Source: Variovorax sp. PAMC26660 (GTDB lineage: Bacteria > Pseudomonadota > Gammaproteobacteria > Burkholderiales > Burkholderiaceae_C). From it: 64,000 nucleotides of DNA. How positions within the stretch are numbered: position 1 is the first letter of the stretch; each line of letters starts with the position of its first letter. Below are positions 1-11,700 of the stretch, piece after piece. The translations under genes and the position numbers were made by a program. A model generated the notes under the pieces. It had not been told where the DNA came from and did not search any database. It saw only the letters and a program-made list of their open reading frames with translations. The DNA lies in contig NZ_CP060295.1 in NCBI RefSeq assembly GCF_014302995.1, forward strand, positions 6,501,501-6,565,500. The letters are read 5' to 3'.

Positions 1-307
1 CGCCGGCAACCTCGACCACCACGTCGACGTCGGGGTGCGTGGCCACGTGCAGCGGGTCGGAAGTGAGCGGCACTCTGCCTTGGACGATCGCTGCGGCCCG
101 TTCGAGATTGCGGGCCGCCACGATCACCAACTCGATCGCCCGGCCGGCGCGGGCAGCGATGTCGGCCCGGTTGCGGGCCAGCACGCGGAAGGTGCCCGAG
201 CCCACGGTGCCGATGCCGATCATCCCGACACGCAGGGGACGAATGGCCGCCCGATCGGTGTTCAGGCTGTGCAGGGGCTCGAGGGATTCAGCGGGTTCGC
301 GGTACAT
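1..307 (-). CDS. hom: homoserine dehydrogenase, N-terminal part (cut by left edge)
   Basis: Reduces aspartate semialdehyde to homoserine, the branch-point step to threonine and methionine, in the cytosol. Only about 102 codons lie in the window. The NAD(P)-binding Rossmann motif GIGTVGSG is at residues 31-38, followed by the family pattern VLARNRADIAARAGR and, near the edge, HPDVDVVVE. An ATG also exists at 313, but it abuts the GGAG at 314-317; the ATG at 307 sits six bases after that GGAG, so I take 307 as the start. Intrinsic terminator and leader-peptide signals lie immediately upstream, so expression is probably set by attenuation. The family call is firm; the rest of the gene is outside the window. 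Confidence 0.9.
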   Translation of the reverse strand, partial: MYREPAESLEPLHSLNTDRAAIRPLRVGMIGIGTVGSGTFRVLARNRADIAARAGRAIELVIVAARNLERAAAIVQGRVPLTSDPLHVATHPDVDVVVEVAG

Positions 308-320
308 GGACATCTCCAGA

Positions 321-354
321 CGAAAAAACAAAACCCAGCTGCCAGAGCTGGGTT
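321..354 (-). terminator. attenuator terminator before hom
   Basis: Read on the minus strand, a perfect 9-bp stem (AACCCAGCT and AGCTGGGTT) with loop CTGGC is followed at once by TTGTTTTTTCG, a canonical Rho-independent terminator. It ends only a few bases before the hom Shine-Dalgarno. A strong terminator between a promoter and its gene is the hallmark of transcription attenuation, not of an operon end. Confidence 0.88.
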
Positions 355-380
355 CATTCGTTCGGGGAGAGAGCGATACA

Positions 381-424
381 CCAGGTGGCTGCCGGAACGG
401 CCACCTGTGCGTGCTCAGGTGGCC
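381..424 (-). promoter_or_regulatory. mutually exclusive hairpins in the hom leader
   Basis: On the minus strand three segments can pair. Segment 1 is GGCCACCTG (424-416), which overlaps the last Thr codon and stop of the leader peptide. Segment 2 is CAGGTGGCC (407-399). Segment 3 is GCCACCTGG (389-381). Segments 1:2 form a perfect 9-bp hairpin and 2:3 form a competing 8-bp helix. The layout resembles amino-acid attenuators, but I find only weak pairing between segment 3 and the terminator arms, so how the switch reaches the terminator is not clear. Confidence 0.6.
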
Positions 425-540
425 GCGTTGGTAATGGTGGTAATCATTCGAGCAACAACCATCGCCTGCACGGAGGCAGGCGGCATCATGCAAGCCATGG
501 AGGCTGCGGCGGATGCGGGGGTGAAGTTGTGGCTCGACAT
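415..540 (-). CDS. hom leader peptide, Thr/Ile-rich (start uncertain)
   Basis: A short open frame ends in MVVARMITTITNAAT followed by TGA at 417-415. Four of the last eight residues are threonine (all ACC) and two are isoleucine (ATT), the composition expected of a control peptide for the threonine branch and like the Thr/Ile run of E. coli ThrL. In-frame ATGs occur at 540, 498, 489, 486, 462 and 447. None has a good Shine-Dalgarno. The ATG at 540 falls two or three bases after the predicted transcription start, so a leaderless 41-residue peptide is possible, while 462 would give 15 residues. The peptide should act in cis during translation, without a cellular role of its own. Confidence 0.6.
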   Translation of the reverse strand: MSSHNFTPASAAASMACMMPPASVQAMVVARMITTITNAAT

Positions 541-549
541 GAGGGCCGG

Positions 550-577
550 AGTGTACAACAGGCGTTTTGGCGGTCCA
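550..577 (-). promoter_or_regulatory. candidate sigma-70 promoter of the hom leader
   Basis: TGGACC (577-572), a 16-base spacer and TACACT (555-550) lie on the minus strand just after the aapM stop codon. The start site would be near 543, giving an untranslated leader of about 235 bases before hom. Its position between aapM and the leader peptide supports an independent hom transcript. Confidence 0.45.
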
Positions 578-579
578 GC

Positions 580-1635
580 TCAGGGCGCAGCCGACAGGCG
601 TTTTTCGAGCCACACGCTGTAGCGCGAGAGCCCGAAGCACAGCACCCAGTACACCGCAGCGATGAACAGGTAGCCCTCGAGGTAGAACGGCCGCCAGGTC
701 GGATCACCACCGAGCGCCAGGCCGAGTGCACCCGTCAACTCGAACAAACCGACCACCGTGACCAGCGAGGTATCTTTCAGCGTGCCGACCACGCTGTTGG
801 TCAGCGCCGGCACCACGAGGCGCAGCGCCTGCGGCAGCACGATGTCGCGCTGCACCGGCCAGCGGCCGAAGCCGAGCGCCATCGCAACCTCGGTCTGTTC
901 GCGCGGCACGGCCTGCAGGCCACCACGGATGATCTCGGCCAGATAAGCCGCCACGAACAGCGTGAGGCCCGCGAGCACGCGCACCAGCACGTCGGGCTGC
1001 CAGCCCGCCGGCCACAGCAGCGGCAGCAGGAACGAGGCCATGAACAGCACCGAGATCAGCGGCACGCCGCGCACCAGCTCGATATAGCTCGCGCTCAGCG
1101 TGCGCACCACCGGCCAACCCGAGCGGCGCCCCAACGCCAGCAACAGCGCCAGCGGAAAGGCCAGCGCCAGTCCGACCACGGCCAGCCCGATGGTCAGCGG
1201 CAGGCCGCCCCATCGGCTTGTCGGCACAGGGCTCAGGCCGGCGACACCGCCGCGCATCAGCAGCACGAACAGCAGCAGCGCGCCAACCCAGAGCGGCACC
1301 AGCCACCAGCGCCAACTGCGCGGCCACGCGCTGAGCACGGTGACGGCCGACAGCACGACCACCGCGATCGCCGGGCGCCATTGCTCTTCATAGGGGAAGC
1401 GGCCGAACAGCATCGGCCGCCATTTCTCGGCCACCACGCCCCAGCAGGCGCCGTGCTGCACCGCGCGGCAGGCTTCCGCATCGGGGCGGAACACGGCATG
1501 CACCACGCCCCACTCGATGGCGTGAAAACCGCCCCACACGAGCAGCGCCAGCAACAGCACGGTGGCCAGCGCGCGCAACGGCGAGCCCCAGAGTTCGCTG
1601 CGCCACGCGATCGGGCCTTGCGCGACGTTCCTCAT
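580..1635 (-). CDS. aapM: general L-amino-acid ABC transporter, inner-membrane permease AapM
   Basis: Second permease subunit of an AapJQMP-type importer for polar and other L-amino acids. The 351-residue protein has a hydrophobic N-terminal segment and then several membrane helices. Near residue 245 is the ABC-permease EAA loop, with the pattern ALGFGRWPVQRDIVLPQALR. Start is ATG 1635, which overlaps the stop of aapQ (ATGA), indicating translational coupling; the open frame extends further upstream but only within aapQ. No ATP-binding gene follows: the next signals belong to the hom leader. AapM is the usual neighbour of aapP, so the ATPase is either elsewhere or shared. Confidence 0.88.
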   Translation of the reverse strand: MRNVAQGPIAWRSELWGSPLRALATVLLLALLVWGGFHAIEWGVVHAVFRPDAEACRAVQHGACWGVVAEKWRPMLFGRFPYEEQWRPAIAVVVLSAVTVLSAWPRSWRWWLVPLWVGALLLFVLLMRGGVAGLSPVPTSRWGGLPLTIGLAVVGLALAFPLALLLALGRRSGWPVVRTLSASYIELVRGVPLISVLFMASFLLPLLWPAGWQPDVLVRVLAGLTLFVAAYLAEIIRGGLQAVPREQTEVAMALGFGRWPVQRDIVLPQALRLVVPALTNSVVGTLKDTSLVTVVGLFELTGALGLALGGDPTWRPFYLEGYLFIAAVYWVLCFGLSRYSVWLEKRLSAAP

Positions 1636-2630
1636 CGCCAGCCCCGCAGCGCGACGCGCGCGTTGTAGCGGTTCATGCCGAAGGAGATCAGCAGTGACAG
1701 CAGCAGGTAGATCGCCATGATGATCGCAATGCACTCGAAGGCCCGGCCGTTCGAGCCGATGGTGGTGTTGGCCACCGACACCAGCTCCGGATAGCCCACG
1801 GCCACGGCGAGCGACGAATTCTTGGTGAGGCTCAGCAACTGGTTGGTGAGCGACGGCACGATCACGCGCAGCGCCTGCGGCAGGATCACGATGCGCAACT
1901 GCTGCCCCGACGACAGCCCCAGCGCCTGCCCCGCGAGCACCTGCCCCTGCGAGACCGACAGGATGCCGGCACGCACGATCTCGGCCACGAAAGCCGCCGA
2001 ATAGAACGACAGGCCCGCCACGATGGTCACGTACTCCGGGCTCAGCGCAGCGCCACCGCTCACGCCGAAATCACCACGCTCGGGCCACTCGAAATGCGTG
2101 GGCCACCAGCCGCCCTCGCCCGCCACGGGCCAGGGCACGCTGAGTCCGCCCTTGCTGAGCCACACGCCGAGCATCAGATGCACGGGTTCGGTCGGATCGG
2201 GCAGCAGATTGGCCATCGCGAAGGCCAGCATCAGCAACTGCACCAGCAGCGGCACATTGCGCAGCAGCTCGACATACGCGGTGCAGATGCCGCGCAGCAG
2301 CACGTGCGGCGCCAGCCGGCCAATGCCGATCAGCGTGCCGAGCACCACGGAAAAGATGGCCGCGGGCACCGCCGCGCGCACCGTGTTGATCAGGCCCGCG
2401 AGGAAGGCGCGCCAGAAGGGCTGGCTCGCATCGAAGTCGAGCCAGCCTTCGCTGATCGAGAAACCCGCAGGCTCGGTAAGAAAGTCGAAGCCGGAGCGGA
2501 CGCCGCGCGCGCGCAGCACTTCGAGCGCGTGATGCACCACCCAGACCGCGGCGGCCACGACGGCCAGCACCAGCAGCGCCTGGACAGCCCAGGCCAGCCA
2601 GGCGCCGCGGCGCGAGGCCTCCCGGCTCAT
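1632..2630 (-). CDS. aapQ: general L-amino-acid ABC transporter, inner-membrane permease AapQ
   Basis: First permease subunit of the same importer, 332 residues. An N-terminal membrane helix (about residues 11-31) is followed by the long periplasmic insert typical of AapQ/BztB, then a BPD-transporter domain with the loop LAGQALGLSSGQQLRIVILP near residue 240. The start ATG 2630 overlaps the aapJ stop by four bases (ATGA) and its own stop overlaps the aapM start in the same way, so the three genes are one translationally coupled unit. AapQ and AapM are expected to form the membrane channel as a heterodimer. Confidence 0.88.
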   Translation of the reverse strand: MSREASRRGAWLAWAVQALLVLAVVAAAVWVVHHALEVLRARGVRSGFDFLTEPAGFSISEGWLDFDASQPFWRAFLAGLINTVRAAVPAAIFSVVLGTLIGIGRLAPHVLLRGICTAYVELLRNVPLLVQLLMLAFAMANLLPDPTEPVHLMLGVWLSKGGLSVPWPVAGEGGWWPTHFEWPERGDFGVSGGAALSPEYVTIVAGLSFYSAAFVAEIVRAGILSVSQGQVLAGQALGLSSGQQLRIVILPQALRVIVPSLTNQLLSLTKNSSLAVAVGYPELVSVANTTIGSNGRAFECIAIIMAIYLLLSLLISFGMNRYNARVALRGWR

Positions 2631-3670
2631 CGAACCGGTGGTGCGTAAATGAGACCGCCCTTGCTCCAGAGGTTGTTCGAGCCGCGCGGCAGCTTGAGCA
2701 CCGACTTCGGTCCGACGTTGCGCTCGAACATTTCGCCGTAGTTGCCCACGGCCTTGATCGCGCGGAACGACCAGTCTTTGTCGAGGCCCAGCAGCTTGCC
2801 GAGGTCTTCACCGGTGCCGACGAGGCGCTGCTGCGCCGGGTCCTTGCTGTTGGCCTTGAGTTCGTCGGCATTGGCCTGCGTGATGCCGAACTCTTCCGCC
2901 TCGATGAGCGCGTTGGGCACCCACTTGGCAATGGCGAACCATTCGTCGTCGCCACGGCGCACCAGCGGCGCGAGCGGTTCCTTCGAGATCAGCTCGGGCA
3001 GGATGATGTAGTCGTCAGGGTTCGGCGCTTCCTTGTTGCGCAGGCCGGCCAGCGCCGAGGCGTCGGTGGTGAAGGCCTGGCAGCGGCCCGAGAAGAAGGC
3101 CTTGAACGACGCCTCGAAGCTCTCGAACACGACGGTCTTGACCGGGATGCCCTGCGCGCGGAAGTAGTCCGACACGTTCTTCTCGTTGGTGGTGCCCGAC
3201 TGCGTACAGATGGTGGCGTTCTTGAGCTGCTTGGCGCTGGTCACCTTGAGCTTCTTCGGCACCAGGAAGCCCTGGCCGTCATAGTAGGTGATGGTGGTGA
3301 AGTTGAAGCCGAGCGACGCGTCGCGCGTGAGCGTCCAGGTGGTGTTGCGAGCGAGGATGTCGATCTCGCCGGCCTGCAGGGCCGAGAAACGCTGCTGCGA
3401 ATTGAGCGGCACGAAGTCGACCTTCTTGCCGTCGCCGAGCACGGCGGCCGCAATGGCGCGGCAGGTGTCGACGTCGAGACCCGACCAGTTGCCCTGGGTG
3501 TCGGGGGCGGAGAAACCCGCCACGCCGTTGGTCACTCCGCACTTGACGGTGCCGCGTTGCTTGACCGCATCGAGCGTCTTGCCGGCAAAGGCTGGCGCCG
3601 CAGAGGCAAAGGCGACAACGGACGCAGCAGCAAGCAGGGCCGGACGGAATCCGGCGAATCGGTTCTTCAT
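2627..3670 (-). CDS. aapJ: general L-amino-acid ABC transporter, periplasmic binding protein AapJ
   Basis: Periplasmic receptor that hands amino acids to AapQM; 347 residues, the usual AapJ length. The N-terminus is a classic Sec signal with cleavage after APAFA (about residue 29). The family signature VKQRGTVKCGVTNGVAGFS starts the mature protein. AGGAGAACACCA precedes ATG 3670, and a longer in-frame extension upstream reads through the promoter and is not credible. It heads the aapJQM unit. A good promoter lies 31 bases upstream. The absence of aapP after aapM is the odd point of this operon. Confidence 0.92.
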   Translation of the reverse strand: MKNRFAGFRPALLAAASVVAFASAAPAFAGKTLDAVKQRGTVKCGVTNGVAGFSAPDTQGNWSGLDVDTCRAIAAAVLGDGKKVDFVPLNSQQRFSALQAGEIDILARNTTWTLTRDASLGFNFTTITYYDGQGFLVPKKLKVTSAKQLKNATICTQSGTTNEKNVSDYFRAQGIPVKTVVFESFEASFKAFFSGRCQAFTTDASALAGLRNKEAPNPDDYIILPELISKEPLAPLVRRGDDEWFAIAKWVPNALIEAEEFGITQANADELKANSKDPAQQRLVGTGEDLGKLLGLDKDWSFRAIKAVGNYGEMFERNVGPKSVLKLPRGSNNLWSKGGLIYAPPVR

Positions 3671-3700
3671 TGGTGTTCTCCTCAACAGTAAGCAAAAGGC

Positions 3701-3730
3701 AGTGTACGGGGCGACACGGCACTCTGCCAA
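3701..3730 (-). promoter_or_regulatory. sigma-70 promoter of aapJQM
   Basis: TTGGCA (3730-3725), an 18-base spacer and TACACT (3706-3701) on the minus strand match the -35 and -10 consensus at five and four of six positions. The predicted start is about 3693, leaving a 5' untranslated region of roughly 23 bases that holds the Shine-Dalgarno. Confidence 0.6.
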
Positions 3731-3843
3731 AGAACTCCGGGTTGGATGCATATGCGCCTGCACGCCCCGCAATCGACCTCCCCGAAGCGCCGCCGGTTCA
3801 CTACCATACGGCCCTCGAATCACTCTCAACTGGAAACAACACA

Positions 3844-4239
3844 ATGGTCAAATCCGACGACACCGGCAAGTTCATCCTGCGCGTTTCGCTTGGCGTCCTG
3901 ATCCTGCTGCACGGCATTGCCAAGCTGCAGGGCGGCGTCGGCTTCATCTCCGGCATGCTGGCACAGCATGGACTGCCGGGCGCGCTGGCCTACCTGGTCT
4001 ACATCGGTGAAGTGGTGGCGCCTGTGCTGCTGATCATCGGGCTCTACACACGGCCCGCTGCATGGGTCGTCGTGATCAACATGCTGGTGGCCTTCGCGCT
4101 GGTCCACATGAAGGACCTGACGGCGCTCGGCAAGCAAGGCGGCTGGGCACTGGAACTGCAGGGCATGTTCCTGTTCGCGGCGCTCGCCCTCGCGTTCATG
4201 GGTGGCGGCCGCTTCGCCCTGAGCAGCAAGTACAACTGA
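3844..4239 (+). CDS. DoxX family membrane protein
   Basis: Small inner-membrane protein of the DoxX/SURF4-like group; members act in redox or thiosulfate-related membrane complexes, but this one cannot be given a substrate. The 131 residues form four predicted helices: FILRVSLGVLILLHGIAKL, ALAYLVYIGEVVAPVLLIIG, AAWVVVINMLVAFALV and LQGMFLFAALALAFMG. The HG in LLHG and the GE in YIGE are typical DoxX positions. Start ATG 3844 follows TGGAAACAACACA. It is divergent from aapJ and convergent with def, with no neighbour suggesting a partner. Confidence 0.75.
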   Translation: MVKSDDTGKFILRVSLGVLILLHGIAKLQGGVGFISGMLAQHGLPGALAYLVYIGEVVAPVLLIIGLYTRPAAWVVVINMLVAFALVHMKDLTALGKQGGWALELQGMFLFAALALAFMGGGRFALSSKYN

Positions 4240-4249
4240 GCCGGATCAG

Positions 4250-4789
4250 TCAGTCGTCATCGGCGGTATCGAGGCCTGGAAACAGGACCTCGGTGTAGCC
4301 GAAGCGCGAGAAATCGCGCACCCGCATCGGGTAGAGCTTGCCCAGCAGGTGGTCGACTTCATGCTGCACCACGCGCGCATGAAAGCCACTCGCAACCCGG
4401 TCGATCGGGTCGCCATACAGGTCGAAGCCGGTATAGCGGACATTGGCGAAGCGCGGCACCACGCCGCGCAGGCCCGGCACCGAAAGACACCCTTCCCAGC
4501 CCTCTTCCTCTTCATCGCCCAGCGGCGTGATGACGGGGTTGAGCAGCACCGTGCGGGGCACTGGCGGTGCATCGGGATAACGGGGATTGACGATGTCGGT
4601 GCCGAAGATCACCAGTTGCTGGTCCACGCCGATCTGCGGCGCCGCGAGGCCCGCACCGTTGACGGCATGCATGGTCTCGAACATGTCGCGCACCAGCAGG
4701 TGCAGTTCGTCGGTGTCGAAGGCGGCGACCGGCTGCGCAATGCGCAGCAGCCGGGGGTCGCCCATCTTGAGGATTTCGCGGATGGCCAT
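4250..4789 (-). CDS. def: peptide deformylase
   Basis: Metalloenzyme that removes the formyl group from the initiator methionine of nascent proteins. All three family motifs are intact in the 179 residues: GAGLAAPQ (45-52), EGCLS with metal ligand Cys101, and HEVDH with ligands His143 and His147 and catalytic Glu144. Start ATG 4789 gives [14 protein letters not shown], the standard N-terminus; an in-frame ATG at 4828 would add 13 unlikely residues. This copy stands alone, not beside fmt as many housekeeping def genes do, so the chromosome may carry a second deformylase. It is convergent with the DoxX gene, with a 10-base gap. Confidence 0.93.
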   Translation of the reverse strand: MAIREILKMGDPRLLRIAQPVAAFDTDELHLLVRDMFETMHAVNGAGLAAPQIGVDQQLVIFGTDIVNPRYPDAPPVPRTVLLNPVITPLGDEEEEGWEGCLSVPGLRGVVPRFANVRYTGFDLYGDPIDRVASGFHARVVQHEVDHLLGKLYPMRVRDFSRFGYTEVLFPGLDTADDD

Positions 4790-4849
4790 GGCGGGATTAT
4801 CGCGGGGCTCCCCGGCCTTGGTCGCCAAGTGCGGCCATCAGCCCAGTCG

Positions 4850-5287
4850 TCACTGGTCCCTGGCGGGATTCGTCGTGCTGTGGATCGGCGTGCCCGGCAG
4901 ATTGGGCAACGCTGGCCGGCCGGTTGCAGGAAGTCCACCCGGCCGAACGGGCTGGGCTGGAATCCCGACGACAGGCGGACGCGGGTAGTTGCCCGGCCGT
5001 ACGCCTGGATAGGGATAACCGGGCCGGTTGTTGTTGTAGTAGGGGCGACGGTCGTAATACGGGCGGTCGTAATACGATGGCCGGCGCTCGTAGTAGCCCC
5101 CGCCATTGATATAGACTGGCGCCGGCTGGACCACCACCGGCGAGGGATCGGTGTAATACCCCCCCGAGGAATAACCCCCACCCGCATAGCCCCCACCGTA
5201 ATAGGGATCGCCAGGAACGGCGCAACCGGTCAGCAGCACAAGGCCGCCAAGGGCGATGGTGGCGCCAAGAACACGAATTTTTTGCAT
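4850..5287 (-). CDS. Tyr/Gly/Pro-rich lipoprotein of unknown function
   Basis: A 145-residue lipoprotein with signal peptide and lipobox LTGC (lipidated Cys22). The mature part is low complexity: Gly-Gly-Tyr repeats (about 31-45), then Tyr/Arg/Asp runs such as YYDRPYYDRRPYY and a Pro/Gly-rich tail. No catalytic motif or known fold is visible; such proteins are often surface-exposed or bind peptidoglycan or metal, but no role can be assigned. ATG 5287 is preceded by AAGGAGAGCCCCTC, a near-perfect Shine-Dalgarno, which with the lipobox makes the gene convincing. It stands alone between ligA and def. Confidence 0.8.
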   Translation of the reverse strand: MQKIRVLGATIALGGLVLLTGCAVPGDPYYGGGYAGGGYSSGGYYTDPSPVVVQPAPVYINGGGYYERRPSYYDRPYYDRRPYYNNNRPGYPYPGVRPGNYPRPPVVGIPAQPVRPGGLPATGRPALPNLPGTPIHSTTNPARDQ

Positions 5288-5402
5288 GAGGGGCTCTCCT
5301 TGTTGGCCTTCAGTTTGCTTTCAACGCCAGGTTGTAGACCCTGTTGACTGCGGCTGGATGAAGTCGCGTAACGGCCGGTAAAGAGAGCCTGCCGCTACCG
5401 CT

Positions 5403-8712
<3,310 letters not shown>

Positions 8713-8725
8713 GGGGCCGCCCGGT

Positions 8726-11700
8726 TCAAGCGGCTTCGACCATCGAGGCGGCCGACTCCATGTCGACCGCGACGATCCGCGACACGCCCTGTTCCTGCAT
8801 CGTGACGCCGATCAGTTGCTCGGCCATTTCCATGGCGATCTTGTTGTGGCTGATGAAGAGGAACTGGGTTTCGCGGCTCATGGCGGTCACGAGTTTGGCA
8901 TAGCGCTCGGTGTTCGCGTCGTCCAGCGGCGCATCCACTTCGTCCAGCAGGCAGAAAGGCGCCGGGTTGAGCTGGAAGATCGCAAACACCAGCGCAATGG
9001 CCGTGAGCGCCTTCTCGCCGCCCGACAGCAGGTGGATGGTCTGGTTCTTCTTGCCGGGTGGCTGCGCCAGCACCTGCACGCCGGCATCGAGGATTTCGTC
9101 GCCCGTCATCACCAGCCGCGCATTGCCGCCGCCGAACAGCTCGGGGAACATGCGGCTGAAGTGCTCGTTGACGATCTTGAAGGTGCCGCCCAGCAGGTCG
9201 CGCGTTTCGGCGTCGATCTTGCGGATGGCGTCTTCGAGCGTGCCGATGGCTTCGTTCAGGTCGGCCGATTGGGCATCGAGGAAGGTCTTGCGCTCGCTCG
9301 CAATGGCGAGTTCGTCGAGCGCGGCCAGGTTCACCGCACCCAGCGCCACGACCTCGCGGTTGAGGCGATCGATTTCGCCTTGCAGGCCGGTCAGGCGCAC
9401 CTTGTCGGTCTCGATCGACAGCGCCACGGCTTCCAAGTCGGCGCCGGCGTCGTCCAGCAGTTGCTGGTACTGCTCGACACCCAGGCGAGCGGCCTGTTCC
9501 TTGAGCTGGAATTCGGTGATGCGCTGGCGCAGCGGGTCAAGCTCGCGTTCGAGCTGCAGGCGGCGCTCGTCGCTGGCGCGCAGCTTGAGCGTGAGGTCGT
9601 CGTACTGGCTGCGCGAAGCGCCCAGCGAGGTCTCGCGTTCGAGCTTGAGCGACAGGGCATCCTGCAGCCCGGCTTGCGCGGCGGCATCGGACAGGCGGCT
9701 CAGTTCGGCACGGGCGCGCTCGTCTTCGTCGGTGAGCGCCACGACCTGTTGCGAGGCGGTTTCGATGGCGCGGTTGAGTTCGCCGCGGCGGGCTTCGAGC
9801 GTGCGTTGCGAGAAGGTGGCTTCCTGCGCCTGGCGCTCGAGGCTGCGGTGCTGCTCGCGGCTGGCCGTCAGCGCACGGCCGGCGTCGATCACGCGTTCGT
9901 CGAGCTGGGCGTGGCGCTCCTGGCTGTCGGCCAGTTGCATGTCGAGTTCTTCGAAGCGGCCTTCGGCGGCAACGCGTTTTTCTTGCAGCTCTTCGAGCTG
10001 CGCGTCGACTTCACCAAGGTCCGTGGCCAGTTGCTCGCTGCGCGCACGGGTCTGCTCGGCGAGCTGCGTCATGCGCAGCGTCTCGACCTGTTGTTCGTGG
10101 GCACGCGACTGGGTGTCGGCCGCTTCGCGCCGCGCGGTCACGAGGCGCGAGGCGGCATCGCCATAGGCGGCTTCGGCGCGAATCAGCGCGGTGCGCGCTT
10201 CCTCGTTGATGAGCGTCTGGGCCCGAAGCTGACGCTCCAGGTTTTCCATTTCCTGCTGGCGGGCCAGCAGGCCGGCCTGTTCGGAATCAGGCGCATAGAA
10301 GTTGACGCTGTGCGAGGACACGGCGTGGCCGCTCTGCACATAGATGACTTCGCCGGGCTGCAACGTGGCGCGCTGGGCCAGTGCTTCCTCGAAGCTCTGG
10401 GCCGTATAACAGCCGTGGAGCCAGTCGTTCAGCAAGGCTTGCTGGCCGGCGTCATTCAGGCGCAAGAGGCTCGACAGGCGCGGCAGCGCGGCCGAACCCT
10501 GCGGTGCACCGGCGGCTGGCGGGCTGTAGAAGGCGAGCTTGGCAGGCGGCGCATCGTTACCGAAGGCACGCACCATGTCGAGCCGGCTGACTTCGAGCGC
10601 ACCCAGGCGCTCGCGCAACGCGGCTTCGAGCGCGCTTTCCCAGCCCTGCTCGATGTGGATGCGGCTCCACAGGCCTTGCAGGCCGTCGAGGCCGTGCTTG
10701 GCGAGCCAGGGGGCCAGCTTGCCGTCGGTTTTGACTTTTTCCTGCAGGGCACGCAGCGCTTCGAGCCGGGCCGAGTACTCGGCGTGGCGCGCACCCTCGG
10801 TGTTCACGGCCTGCTGGCGTGTGCGGCGGTCGTCGTCGAGTTGCGGAACGGTCTCCTGCAGTTCCTGCAGGCGCGCATCGGCTTCGCTGGCGGCTTCCTG
10901 GGCGGCGGCCAGTTGTTCCTGCATTTCGAGCAGCCGGTCCTCGTCGGGCGCGGCCAATGCGTTCTGATCGGCGCGCAGGCGTTCGCTGCGCTGCGTGAGC
11001 TGGCGGCTCTGGTCTTCGATGTTGCGCTGGTCGGCGGCCAGCACCTGGATCTGCTGCTGCACCTGCGACACCGTCGTGCGCTGGGCGTTGGCCTCGTCCT
11101 GCGCGCGCTGCACGGCCTCTTCGAGCTCGGGCATGCGCGCGTCGTGTTCTTCGAGCTGCGCGGCCAGCAGGATGGTCTGCTCTTCGGCATCGACGCCCTG
11201 CCCGGCCAGCGTTTCGATCTCGGCTTCGGCGTCGGTGCGGCGGGTGCCCCACTGGCCCATCTGCTCGCGCAGTTGCACCAGGCGCTGTTCGACGCGCTGG
11301 CGGCCTTCGACCACGAAGCGGATCTCGCCTTCGAGCCGGCCGACTTCGGCGCTGGCTTCGTAGAGCTTGCCTTGCGCCTGGTTGACCTGGTCGCCGGCCG
11401 CGTAGTGGGCCTGGCGCACGGTTTCGAGTTCGGCTTCGATGCGGCGCAGGTCGGCGGTGCGCGATTCGAGGTCGTTGATGGCCTTTTCGGAATCGGCCTT
11501 GATCTTGGCCTGGTCGGCATCGCTCTCGCTGCGCTTGAGAAACCACAACTGGTGTTGCTTCTTCGTGGCCTCGCCCTGCAGCGTGTTGTAGCGCGCGGCC
11601 ACCTCGGCCTGCTTCTCCAGCTTTTCGAGGTTGGCGTTGAGTTCGCGAAGGATGTCTTCGACCCGCACGAGGTTTTCGCGCGTGTCGCCCAGGCGGTTTT

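Noticed and set aside
385..1668. 427-codon plus-strand frame overlapping the hom leader and aapM
   Set aside because: It covers the promoter and attenuator and the aapM gene on the opposite strand; the His/Gln/Arg-rich product is typical of shadows.
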